Of a DNA stretch of 64,000 nucleotides, positions 1 through 9,374 are shown in pieces. Position numbers and translations under genes: made by a program. A model generated the notes under the pieces. It saw only the letters and a list, made by a program, of their open reading frames with translations. It had not been told where the DNA came from and did no database searches. The stretch's first letter is position 1. Each line of letters starts with the position of its first letter. Source of the stretch: Gammaproteobacteria bacterium (GTDB lineage: Bacteria; Pseudomonadota; Gammaproteobacteria; Arenicellales; Arenicellaceae); contig JAFMHC010000002.1 in NCBI GenBank assembly GCA_017854775.1, positions 1 through 64,000 of the forward strand, read 5' to 3'.

Positions 1-67
1 CACTTCAATCCTAATCAGTTGATTTTAATGTGATAAGTTAACGGGACAGCAGTGAGGGGAAATAAAA

Positions 68-1504
68 ATGAAAATCGTCAATAAGCTTCTAACTGCCTTA
101 TTTGTCATAGGCCTAAGCGCGGTGTCGACTGCGTCATACGCAACAATAACATTTAGCCAGAATGTTACGCCGGATGTTATTTTTGGTTCTGGAAATTCTA
201 ATGGGAATTTCACCATCGACAGCCGTGGAGTAATCGAACTGGGTCTACGCGCGAAAATACCGTTCGCAGGAACGATAAATAGCAATGGAGATGGTACGTA
301 TAGTTACACACTTGCCGAAACCGATCATGACAATGATGCGTCGACACCCAATCGTTGGAATTTTGATTGGACCGTAAATATTGATTCAAACAATAGCTCA
401 GCGCTCAACTTGGAGGATTATACCTACGAACTAGGTCTAGATTCGGACCCAAGCTTGGCTACAAATTTTCTAGTCTTTAATCCTATTACGCCAACCGCTG
501 AAACGCCCTATTTTGATCATAGTATAGGTAACAATTCAACCGGTAACGGCGCAGGCATTGAAGCGCCGTCTGGAAATGGCGCTGCGTACTCATCGCTGTT
601 GGCTGCCAACAATGTTTTGCAGCAGTCATGGCGCTACGCCTTTTTTGCAGGTTCCGAACCTTTGAATAGCTATGACCCTGAAGTCGCCGGCTCGTACGTA
701 ATATATTTGCTTGCTCGAAATACGCAAGGTGCCGTTGTCGCCAGAACTGAGATACAGGTGCTTATTGAGGGTGCCTCAGCATCGCTTGCAAATGATGTAA
801 CACCAGATGTTATTTTCGGCTCTGGAAATGCCAATGGCAATTTCACCGTCAATAAAAACAATGGCGTAGAGACAGGCTTAAGAGCGAAAATACCCTTCTC
901 TGGGGTAACTAATTTCAATCGTGACGGTACTTATAGCTACAGCCTTTCGGAAACAGATCATGATGGCATTGGCGCATCGGCTAATCGCTGGAACTTCGAC
1001 TGGACCGTCAACGTGGATGCCAGTAACGGTGGCACATCCAAACTCAATCAGTATACCTACGAAATCGGGCTGGACGGCGATCCAAGTTTAGCTACCGACT
1101 TTCTAGTATTCGATCCGATTACACCGAGCCCCGCAACACCATTCTACGATCATTCCATCGGCAACAATGCAACAGCCAACGGCGGTGGTGCCGAAGCTAG
1201 CGATGGTCCCAGCTACACGGATCTTTTAGCGGCAAACAGTGTGCTGCAGCAATCATGGCGCTATAGTTTTTTTCCAGCCGGAGCATTAGCTAGCTACAAC
1301 CCCACAGCTCCTGGCACTTATGCTGTTGCTGTTTACTTACTAGTTAAAGATCAGAGCGGCGCGGTGGTGTCGAGAAGCGACATACAAGTTCTGATTGGCG
1401 GCGCCTTAGCCGCACCAGAACCACAACCTGAACCAGAAAAGGACCTCAGCTTATGCCCAGTCGTTAAGACCCAAATGGGCAAAGTTTTTGTGTTCTGTTT
1501 ATAG
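68..1504 (+). CDS. Secreted protein of unknown function with two tandem ~200-aa repeats
   Basis: Signal peptide (MKIVNKLLTALFVIGLSAVSTASYA). Two homologous halves, each starting VTPDVIFGSGN and containing RWNFDWTVN, DPSLAT.FLVF.PITP and LQQSWRY. Confidence 0.85.
   Translation: MKIVNKLLTALFVIGLSAVSTASYATITFSQNVTPDVIFGSGNSNGNFTIDSRGVIELGLRAKIPFAGTINSNGDGTYSYTLAETDHDNDASTPNRWNFDWTVNIDSNNSSALNLEDYTYELGLDSDPSLATNFLVFNPITPTAETPYFDHSIGNNSTGNGAGIEAPSGNGAAYSSLLAANNVLQQSWRYAFFAGSEPLNSYDPEVAGSYVIYLLARNTQGAVVARTEIQVLIEGASASLANDVTPDVIFGSGNANGNFTVNKNNGVETGLRAKIPFSGVTNFNRDGTYSYSLSETDHDGIGASANRWNFDWTVNVDASNGGTSKLNQYTYEIGLDGDPSLATDFLVFDPITPSPATPFYDHSIGNNATANGGGAEASDGPSYTDLLAANSVLQQSWRYSFFPAGALASYNPTAPGTYAVAVYLLVKDQSGAVVSRSDIQVLIGGALAAPEPQPEPEKDLSLCPVVKTQMGKVFVFCL
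161..1410 (+). repeat. Intragenic tandem duplication (units about 161-772 and 794-1410)
   Basis: Protein repeat NVTPDVIFGSGN.NGNFT... / DVTPDVIFGSGNANGNFT... with a 633-bp offset. Confidence 0.85.
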
Positions 1505-1534
1505 TAACTGCTTGTCATAACAACGAGGTTTAGC

Positions 1535-1562
1535 CGTCTGCCCACCAATTGGTGGGCAGACG
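1535..1562. terminator. Perfect 28-bp palindrome downstream of the first gene, possible terminator
   Basis: CGTCTGCCCACCAA|TTGGTGGGCAGACG. Confidence 0.5.
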
Positions 1563-1630
1563 CACTGCTCATAAGTCATTAAGTTGAATGATGACGCTAT
1601 TGCGGATGTAGCCCCTTCACTCAACTGCGT

Positions 1631-2305
1631 CTAAAGCTGAAAAATAGCGCTGGGTTTACCATCTTTTTGTTTGGCGGACTGGTAACTTGGCACTTGCTTA
1701 ATACGTGCGACCCACGCTTCGCAATTGGGGTATTTTTCTTTCAGCAGACCTTTGCTATGCGCGGATTCTATTGGGTAGCTCAACATCATATCCGCGGCGG
1801 TGATTGACTCACCGGCGAACCAACCGGTTGCGGCAAGATCGGCCTCGGCTTTGTCTAATAGTAATTTTAGTCTTGGTTCAACCATTGCGCTAGTGGCCTT
1901 AGCAAGCACTGCTTTGATCAACGGACGAATCAAAGCCGGAGAGCGTTTTTCAAGAGTTTGAAATACAATACTCATTAATAACATGGGCATAAAAGAGCCC
2001 TGCGCTGCATGAAACCAAAACAAATAGTCTGTTCTTGCCGCTGAATTTGCCGCCGGCCGTAAGGGCGAGTCAGGGTGTTGATCTAAAATATAATCAAATA
2101 TTGCGCTGGTTTCCGCTAGGTTTAGATCACCGTCGGTGATAACCGGCGACGTGCCTAATGGTGAAACCGCTTTATAGTCTGCCGGTGCTAGGCTTGTTTT
2201 TTTATCTCGCTGATATAATTTAAGCTCATAGTCAGTGCCCAGTTCTTCGAGCAGCCAAAGCACACGGTATGATTGTGAGTATTCGAGATGATGGAGGCTT
2301 AGCAT
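1631..2305 (-). CDS. Glutathione S-transferase family protein
   Basis: N-terminal thioredoxin-like segment (LEYSQSYRVLWLLEELG), SPLGTSPVI and LAETSAIFDYILD motifs typical of GSTs. Confidence 0.9.
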   Translation of the reverse strand: MLSLHHLEYSQSYRVLWLLEELGTDYELKLYQRDKKTSLAPADYKAVSPLGTSPVITDGDLNLAETSAIFDYILDQHPDSPLRPAANSAARTDYLFWFHAAQGSFMPMLLMSIVFQTLEKRSPALIRPLIKAVLAKATSAMVEPRLKLLLDKAEADLAATGWFAGESITAADMMLSYPIESAHSKGLLKEKYPNCEAWVARIKQVPSYQSAKQKDGKPSAIFQL

Positions 2306-2544
2306 GGTTGTTTCCTGTTTCTAAAACATAGCGTTGAGCTTGCTAGTTTAAGCTTTTATGCGGTTTGTGTGCGGTAAATTGTAGCGGGCGATGCGAATGC
2401 TGGTTATTTGAAATAACGGGTTTTGTGCCGGAGAGGTTTTAAGGCGAGATAATATTTCCTGCTAATTTGAATCTAAAAACGGTAAAACGGCATCTAAGCG
2501 TATAAGGACATTATTTAAATTCACGCTAACACGAGGGAAACTTT

Positions 2545-2895
2545 ATGAGCGCATTAATTACCACCACGTCTAATATCGGCAGCAACGAATATAAAACCCA
2601 CGCATTGGTTTCCTATATTTTATTAGCAATCGGTTTATTTACCGCGATCCCGCTGCTTTTCGGCGCGATTTGGGCAATGATTCAAAAGAAAGGCGCCGTC
2701 GGCACCGTTTATCATAGCCATCTAGTTAACGCCACGCGGGTATTCTGGTGGAGTCTGTTTTGGACAATTATCGGTGCGATCTTTGCCGTCATATTCATTG
2801 GCTATGCTATTTGGGCGGTAACATGGTTGTGGGTTCTTTACAGAATTGTCGATGGTTTGGCAAAAATCTTATCCGACCAACCTTACCCTGTTTAG
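2545..2895 (+). CDS. Small membrane protein, DUF4870-like
   Basis: 116 aa, three predicted TM segments, HLVNATRVFWWSLFW...RIVDGL pattern. Confidence 0.7.
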   Translation: MSALITTTSNIGSNEYKTHALVSYILLAIGLFTAIPLLFGAIWAMIQKKGAVGTVYHSHLVNATRVFWWSLFWTIIGAIFAVIFIGYAIWAVTWLWVLYRIVDGLAKILSDQPYPV

Positions 2896-2904
2896 CATCA
2901 CAAC

Positions 2905-2984
2905 AGGTGTTGACTTGAGGCTTCGGACTTAAGACTTGATATGCTTAATTTAGAACGCTAAATTAAGCATACTATTCAACACCT
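2905..2984. other. Nested stem-loops (possible three-way junction) between convergent genes
   Basis: Outer arms 2905-2913/2976-2984 (AGGTGTTGA/TCAACACCT); hairpin 2914-2919/2928-2933 with c(UUCG)g loop; hairpin 2940-2952/2959-2971 (TATGCTTAATTTA/TAAATTAAGCATA). Confidence 0.55.
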
Positions 2985-2985
2985 A

Positions 2986-3660
2986 TTATTTTTGTGCTAG
3001 GTAAATGGTGTGTTTACTACCTTTACCTTTATGCGCTCTAACGGTTTTAAAACTTACCTTAAACTTCGCCTTTTTCAACTTCTTAGTAAACCTTGGATCA
3101 TGCCAAGCTGACCATACCGCTAACATTCCGTTAGGACGCAGTGTTTCGCGTATCGCGTTTAAGCTCTCGATTGAATATAGTTCGCTGTTATCGTCGTGGG
3201 TAAATGCTTCAGGACCATTATCAACATCTAATAAAATAGCATCGTAGCTCGCTTGTTTAGTCATAAAAAGCTCAGCCACATCACCTAAATAGACCCGAAC
3301 TCGATCATCATTAAGTGGCCGACCAGCAACCTCGCCTAGTGGCCCCTTGTTCCATTCAATGATTTCCGGAACCAATTCAGCAACCAGAACTTCAGAACTC
3401 GGAGATGTCGCTTTCAGCGCGGCCGACAGAGTAAAACCCATACCCATACCACCAACTAACACCTTGGTATTTTCAAGCCCCTGAATGTGAGCACAGCCTA
3501 ATTCAGCCAACGCCAACTCGGAAGAATACATGCGACTAGACATTAACTCGCCGTGCACCCCTGTTAGCCGAATAGCAAAGTCATTGTCACGCTGAGACAG
3601 CTTCAATTCACCGCCGTCATTAGGGATTTTGGCGGTGCCCAGTAAAATAGTAGGGATCAT
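2986..3660 (-). CDS. Spermidine synthase-like / class I SAM-dependent methyltransferase
   Basis: VLVGGMGMGFTL and VLVAELVPEIIEWN SAM-binding pattern; YDAILLDVDNGPEAF. Confidence 0.8.
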   Translation of the reverse strand: MIPTILLGTAKIPNDGGELKLSQRDNDFAIRLTGVHGELMSSRMYSSELALAELGCAHIQGLENTKVLVGGMGMGFTLSAALKATSPSSEVLVAELVPEIIEWNKGPLGEVAGRPLNDDRVRVYLGDVAELFMTKQASYDAILLDVDNGPEAFTHDDNSELYSIESLNAIRETLRPNGMLAVWSAWHDPRFTKKLKKAKFKVSFKTVRAHKGKGSKHTIYLAQK

Positions 3661-3806
3661 GATTTGTCTTTTGATAGATCAGAAAAAAGAGGAAGTTGAT
3701 CGTTCAATTCTAACATGATTATCTCTCGTCGGTGGCACCACACTAATAGTTAATCGGCTTACTAGTTACGAGAATACGACTTATCATCGTTTGCTATTAT
3801 CGGCAC

Positions 3807-3834
3807 AGAGCCATGCTTAGCTAAGCATGGCTCT
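3807..3834. terminator. Perfect 28-bp palindrome downstream of the TonB receptor gene
   Basis: AGAGCCATGCTTAG|CTAAGCATGGCTCT. Confidence 0.5.
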
Positions 3835-3852
3835 ACATTGATAAACAATTTT

Positions 3853-6099
3853 TTAAAACTGCTTTGAAAACTCTACGCCCCAAAAACGAGGCTCATTGAT
3901 AAAAGCGGTTGGATTTAAAAAATCAAGAGCACCGTCTGCGACAATTTCATTGGTAATATTTCGACCGACCAGAGCCAGATCTATTGTTTCATCGGCGTTT
4001 TTATAACCCAACCTCAGACCTCCGATCCATCGCTTTTCAGCTACAAACTCGACCGACTCGTATAAGAAAATATTGGAGTCACTGCGGTAATTCCAGTCTG
4101 TGCTGGCATAAAGTTTACCGGACTGAAGCTGATGGTCGTAATCAAGCGAAAAGTTAGCCAGCCATTCAGGGGCTCGCGGCAGCGGATTGCCATCAACGGA
4201 AACTAGATTTACAGTACCGAAAAATCCCAGAAACGTATCTACGATTGGGTCTAGCGGTGTGCACAATGGGGTTGAAGAACAAAGCTCAGTATTTAAGTTA
4301 GGGTCTTTGATTTCGGTATCGTTGTAACTTAGGTTTGCACTAAACCTTAAGTTCTCGGTGACAAGCATTTCAAACTCGGTTTCAAAACCGGCACCGTCAA
4401 CTTTATCCGCATTGAGCAACTCATTGGTGTTGCCAGTACCACCGGTCGCGGTCAGTTGTTGATCGTCGATTGTGTAGGCGTATATCGCTGAGTTCCAACG
4501 TGCGCGCCCGTCAAATAGATCGGCCTTGAAGCCAATCTCAAACGAGGTGATGTCTTCAGTATCAGCTTGGCTGGTGAAACCGAAGCGACCTAGCGTTACT
4601 GGGCCACGTGAAGCGGTGGCAAGGCGTGAATACACCGACCAATCATCATTCAGCTCGTAATTAAGTGCTAATTCATAACTTATAAAATCATCATTTGCAT
4701 CGATACGCGCCGCAGGAGCAAATGAACCTGGACCCGGAACCACCTGTAGATCTTTATCGTCATCGGTGTAGCGTAAGCCAGCGGTTAATGAGGCTTTATC
4801 GGTCAGGCTATATTCGATTTGGCCAAAGATCGCCGCCGAAGTAGTATCCTGCACCGCTTGAGTTAATTGGGTCCGACTGCCATCGTTAGCGAAGTCAGAA
4901 CTGTCTACGGTAATCGACTCGTCTAAATAATAAGCGCCGACCTGATAGAAAACTCGACCAACGTCACCCGATAAACGAATTTCTTGGGTGAATTGGCTGT
5001 GATCTGATAAGCCGTCGCCCGACGACACACTAAAAAACGCTTGTTGACCTAGTTGACCAATCGCTTCAGGGCCACCTTGCACGCCGCCATCAATATCAGC
5101 ACGAGAAAAGCTGTCTAGCGTATCGTATGAGGTAATAGTCGTTAGCGTTTTATCATTGCCAAGATTGAATTCTAGCTTTGCACTGGCACCAAATTGATCC
5201 AAATCAAAGCCTGATAACGATTGGTCGTGCGAGAAACGTTCTTCGTCAAAGCCTGGGCGCAAACCTTCAACACCAGGGGTAAACGCATTGGCATAGAAAA
5301 GCTGCGGTTGATCGCCGTCTTGTTTAAAACCATGAACGTTAATCAAGGCCGAAAAATTGTCATTTGGTTCCGCTAACACCTGAACTCGGTAAGCAAATTC
5401 GTCGAATTCACCGGTGTCGTCGCCAGCACCATTGAATGTGTTGTCTAACCAGTCGCCACGCTCTAAGTACTTGAAGGAGGCTCGAGCTGAGACCGTGTCT
5501 GATAGAGCGCCGCCGTAAGCGCCCTCTAGGCTAACTGTTTCGCGGCTGCCATAGCCAGCTTTAATATAACCGCTAGCGTCTTGCGATGGTTTGACCGAAT
5601 CGACTTTAATCACGCCAGCCGTTGTACTGCGACCAAAAAGAGTTCCCTGCGGGCCCTTAAGTACTTCGATCTGCGCTATATCAAATAGCGGGAAGCTCTT
5701 AAGCACCGAGTTCTCTAAATTCACTTCATCATAGATTAGCGAGACTGGTTGAGTGGCATTAACATCAAAGTCATAGTTACCTAGACCACGAATGTAAAAG
5801 CGCGGTGATTGACGACCATTAGATGACTCAATTTGCAGGCTTGGCACGCGGCCCGCCAGTGCACGAATATTTTCGCCGGCACCAAGAAAGTCTTTGACTT
5901 CATCAGCGCTGATCGCTGATACGGCGGACGGGATTTGCTGCAACGTTTGCTCACGTTTTTGCGCCGTCACAACGATTTCTTCTAAGGTTAAAGTCGCCGA
6001 TTGCGCTGAGGCAGTATTAACAGCGATTAAGCCACTAGTGAGTAATAGTGCCGAGCTAACGGCACATGATAAATAGGTTCTCTTCATAATTGGGTCCAA
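3853..6099 (-). CDS. TonB-dependent receptor
   Basis: Signal peptide, plug domain (EEIVVTAQKREQTLQQIPSAVSAIS; RGLGNYDFD; VLKGPQGTLFGRSTTAGVI), C-terminal beta-barrel ending in F. Confidence 0.95.
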   Translation of the reverse strand: MDPIMKRTYLSCAVSSALLLTSGLIAVNTASAQSATLTLEEIVVTAQKREQTLQQIPSAVSAISADEVKDFLGAGENIRALAGRVPSLQIESSNGRQSPRFYIRGLGNYDFDVNATQPVSLIYDEVNLENSVLKSFPLFDIAQIEVLKGPQGTLFGRSTTAGVIKVDSVKPSQDASGYIKAGYGSRETVSLEGAYGGALSDTVSARASFKYLERGDWLDNTFNGAGDDTGEFDEFAYRVQVLAEPNDNFSALINVHGFKQDGDQPQLFYANAFTPGVEGLRPGFDEERFSHDQSLSGFDLDQFGASAKLEFNLGNDKTLTTITSYDTLDSFSRADIDGGVQGGPEAIGQLGQQAFFSVSSGDGLSDHSQFTQEIRLSGDVGRVFYQVGAYYLDESITVDSSDFANDGSRTQLTQAVQDTTSAAIFGQIEYSLTDKASLTAGLRYTDDDKDLQVVPGPGSFAPAARIDANDDFISYELALNYELNDDWSVYSRLATASRGPVTLGRFGFTSQADTEDITSFEIGFKADLFDGRARWNSAIYAYTIDDQQLTATGGTGNTNELLNADKVDGAGFETEFEMLVTENLRFSANLSYNDTEIKDPNLNTELCSSTPLCTPLDPIVDTFLGFFGTVNLVSVDGNPLPRAPEWLANFSLDYDHQLQSGKLYASTDWNYRSDSNIFLYESVEFVAEKRWIGGLRLGYKNADETIDLALVGRNITNEIVADGALDFLNPTAFINEPRFWGVEFSKQF

Positions 6100-6430
6100 G
6101 GTTAATTGGGAAACTAAGAATTTATCATTAATGCAACTGATTATCTTTACTGTAATAACAAATACCGAAACTAAATTAATTATGAATAATATTGAAAATC
6201 CAGAAAGCTTTGATGAGTGCCAAAAACGGTAGAGCGGCCGGAACGGCCCCTAAGATAGACGACGGATGGCGAGCCCTGCCAGACTTTGCACGCTAGGCTT
6301 ATTGCTGCACTAAAGTAAGGCTAAGAAAAAGCAAAACTTTGCCGCAAACATATAGGCCCAACGCGATTTTCAAACTATAGCAACGACTAGCCTACTGTCG
6401 GTTTCAGTTATTAATCCAGAGCAAATACAA

Positions 6431-6805
6431 CTAAAAGGCGGGGCGGTCCTTTCGACGCCTTACTATAATATTAATCAATAGCAGACTGATAACAAACGCT
6501 GGTATGCCGTTCACCGCGGACTCATAGACAACGTGGAAATAGAGTGCGCCGGTCATTATTATTAGCAATCCGACAGCAGCGAGAGAGCTCACTCTTCGTA
6601 TCCACAAACCGATACCACCTAGTACCTCACAAAGGCCGATGAAATAGCCGAACCAAACAGGTAAACCCATTATTGAAAAGGACATGTGCACCTGCTCTAC
6701 GCCTGCGAGTTTAGCCGCGCCACCCGCGACAAGGGCTAAACTTGCCAAACTTAAACTAACCCAAAAACCAATCTTCACTGCTTTATTCATGTCTGTCTCC
6801 AACAT
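6431..6805 (-). CDS. DoxX-like membrane protein
   Basis: Four TM helices, GLPVWFGYFIGLCEVLGGIGLW. Confidence 0.8.
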   Translation of the reverse strand: MLETDMNKAVKIGFWVSLSLASLALVAGGAAKLAGVEQVHMSFSIMGLPVWFGYFIGLCEVLGGIGLWIRRVSSLAAVGLLIIMTGALYFHVVYESAVNGIPAFVISLLLINIIVRRRKDRPAF

Positions 6806-6968
6806 GCTAATTATCTAAATATTGGTTGTTCACACAGAACAATCCAGACGATTCGTCACATTCACTAGCGAATCACATATTAGATAGCTTACAGACTCGC
6901 ATTATAAAAAAATATCTAATATATTTTAATAACTCATTAATTAAAAGTTTACTTGTTATGGAGTAGCA

Positions 6969-7868
6969 ATGAAGCTCGACCAACTCAATATGTTTAAATC
7001 CGTTGCCGAATCAGGATCACTTAGCGGCGCAAGTCGTCAACTAAATAAAACCCAACCGGCCATCAGCCAGGGCATACGGCAGCTCGAAAGCTCGCTGAAG
7101 TTGGAATTATTCAGTCGTTCAGCTTACCGACTAGTGCTAACTGATGCAGGTAAAATAGTTTATCAGCGCGCGCTTAGAGTCTTGAATGAGACGTCTTCCC
7201 TACGCCAAATCGCTAACCATATTGGGTCGGGTAATGAGTCTCGTATCGCTCTGGCGATTGAGGCTTCTTTCGATTTGAAAATAATTTTACCCGTTCTTGA
7301 AGATGTCCAAGCTGAGTTTCCCGACACCCAAATTCTACTCAGACAAGAGTATATAAGTGGTGCTCTAGAAGCCCTAACCAATAAATTAGCAACGCTATGC
7401 ATTTCGCCGTTAGAGAGTGCCTTTCTAGCCGAAGCTAAAATAGAGCATCACTTTCTAGCCTCGGGCAGATTAGTCAATGTTGCCTCGCCGAAACTGATAT
7501 CACGGCATCCAGACTTAACAATTAGCCATCAACTAATCAATGAGTATCAAATAGTATTACAAGACACAGGGGTTGCGACTAAAGACAAAAGTTTTGGGGT
7601 GCAAGATGGCCAACGTTGTTGGTTCGTCAACGACTTCTCGACTAAGAAGATGTTGATCGAGCATGGCATGGGCTGGGGCAAGGTACCCTACTATCTTGTG
7701 CAAGAGAGTATTGATAGGGGCCAGTTACTGCTACTAAATCTAAGCGATAGTAAAAATGAAGTACTCTTGAGATATCAGGTGATTAAAAACCAAGATCAGG
7801 TGCTTGGGCCGGTTTCTCAGGTGCTATGGAATAAGCTTTTGGAGCATGCAGACATCCAACCCCTGTAA
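6969..7868 (+). CDS. LysR-family transcriptional regulator
   Basis: N-terminal HTH (MFKSVAESGSLSGASRQLNKTQPAISQGIRQLE); divergent from the DoxX-like gene. Confidence 0.92.
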   Translation: MKLDQLNMFKSVAESGSLSGASRQLNKTQPAISQGIRQLESSLKLELFSRSAYRLVLTDAGKIVYQRALRVLNETSSLRQIANHIGSGNESRIALAIEASFDLKIILPVLEDVQAEFPDTQILLRQEYISGALEALTNKLATLCISPLESAFLAEAKIEHHFLASGRLVNVASPKLISRHPDLTISHQLINEYQIVLQDTGVATKDKSFGVQDGQRCWFVNDFSTKKMLIEHGMGWGKVPYYLVQESIDRGQLLLLNLSDSKNEVLLRYQVIKNQDQVLGPVSQVLWNKLLEHADIQPL

Positions 7869-7871
7869 ATC

Positions 7872-7903
7872 CTAACCGCCGGCACTCGACACCGGGCGGT
7901 TAG
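7872..7903. terminator. Hairpin between convergent genes
   Basis: CTAACCGCC (7872-7880) / GGCGGTTAG (7895-7903). Confidence 0.5.
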
Positions 7904-7922
7904 CACAATATTCGCGCTGCAA

Positions 7923-9374
7923 TTAGCCAGCGCCCAACGACCTAAACACAGAAATTTGAGCAATAACGATGTCGTAGACACCTCGCCTAGCGGCAAGCTC
8001 AGCTTGCAACAATCTCTGCTCAGCATCCAGTAGGTCACGTAGTGACGAAGCTCCGAACTCATATTGAGCCTTGGCAATACGCGCAGCCTCCTGCGAATCT
8101 CGTAAGGCCGATTCGAGTAGCGGTTGTCGGTCGCGAGATGCCTTCTGACTTGCTAATGCCGTATTAAGGTCTTCCAAAGCGATCAAAATACTTTTTTCAT
8201 ACTCTGCAAATGCCGCTTTTGATCGATGTTCGGCTGCGTTTATCCGTTGCTTACCCAATAGCAAATCATTCAAAGACCAGGATAGCGTCGGGCCAAATGA
8301 GAACTGCAACGCATTGTCGTCAAACAATTGCTCGGACTGCTGAGCTGAGTAGCCGATCGAACCAACCAACGAGACTTGTGGAAACATAGAGGACACTGCC
8401 AACCCAACTTCGCTGACCGAGCCGGCCAGCTTGTGTTCTGCAGCCCGAACACTGGGTTGCCTACGAAGTAATTCTGACAACTCCCCAATCGGTAATTCCC
8501 GCGTTATATAGGTCGCTGAGCTGCGGCTTGATAATTGTTGTTGTAAGGCACCTGGCGCACGACCAGTAAGAACCGCTAAGCGAGCTTCAATTTGTGAAAT
8601 TGATGAGTCAATCGGCGGCATTGCCGCTTGACTGGACTGCAATTGAGCACGCGCATTAAAAACACTGACTTCAACGCCACGACCATATTTAAATAGCGCG
8701 TCGGCAATCCTGAGACTTTCTGTTTGTAAGCCGATATTACCCTCAAGGGTTTGGCGTTCAGATAATAACGACTGAAGTTGAAAGTATTGCGTTGTTACCT
8801 CACCAATGACCATCAGTTGTAGGCCACGCAACTGCATCAATTGGCTCTCATAATTACTTTTCGAAATCTGAATTTGTCGAGAGACTCTCCCAAACAAATC
8901 AAGCTCCCATTGCGGAGCGAAGCTTACTGAATAAAGTTCAACATCAGGAAAAGCGCTAGCTTGCTCAGACGCCGTTGTCGACGCACCCAATTGTTGTTGC
9001 AAACCGACCGCCGATTGACGACTTTCGCTTACGCTAGCGGATATTTCATCTGACGGCAGTCGCGCTAACCTAGCAAGCCGGAGGTTAGCGCGTGAGGCGC
9101 GTAGGTTGGCGCTTAGAGCATGTAAATCACGATTGTGCTCTAGCGCGTCATCAACCAGTTTAGACAGTCGATCATCCTCGAACACATCCCACCACTCGGT
9201 CAACACCTCATCGGTATTGCGATAGTCTGAGATTAGCATCCCGCCAGACAGTAGCGACTCCGTTTCTGGCGTTTTATATTGTGGGCCGATCATTGCGCAG
9301 CCGCTAACAACGAAGGCTAAAGTAGCCACTAAACTAAGCCGTAACAAGCGGCTTTTGAGGTTAATTATATTCAT
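7923..9374 (-). CDS. RND efflux outer membrane lipoprotein (NodT/OprM family)
   Basis: Lipobox VVSGCAMIGPQYKTP; tandem outer-membrane-factor repeats; 4-bp overlap with the upstream RND gene. Confidence 0.92.
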   Translation of the reverse strand: MNIINLKSRLLRLSLVATLAFVVSGCAMIGPQYKTPETESLLSGGMLISDYRNTDEVLTEWWDVFEDDRLSKLVDDALEHNRDLHALSANLRASRANLRLARLARLPSDEISASVSESRQSAVGLQQQLGASTTASEQASAFPDVELYSVSFAPQWELDLFGRVSRQIQISKSNYESQLMQLRGLQLMVIGEVTTQYFQLQSLLSERQTLEGNIGLQTESLRIADALFKYGRGVEVSVFNARAQLQSSQAAMPPIDSSISQIEARLAVLTGRAPGALQQQLSSRSSATYITRELPIGELSELLRRQPSVRAAEHKLAGSVSEVGLAVSSMFPQVSLVGSIGYSAQQSEQLFDDNALQFSFGPTLSWSLNDLLLGKQRINAAEHRSKAAFAEYEKSILIALEDLNTALASQKASRDRQPLLESALRDSQEAARIAKAQYEFGASSLRDLLDAEQRLLQAELAARRGVYDIVIAQISVFRSLGAG

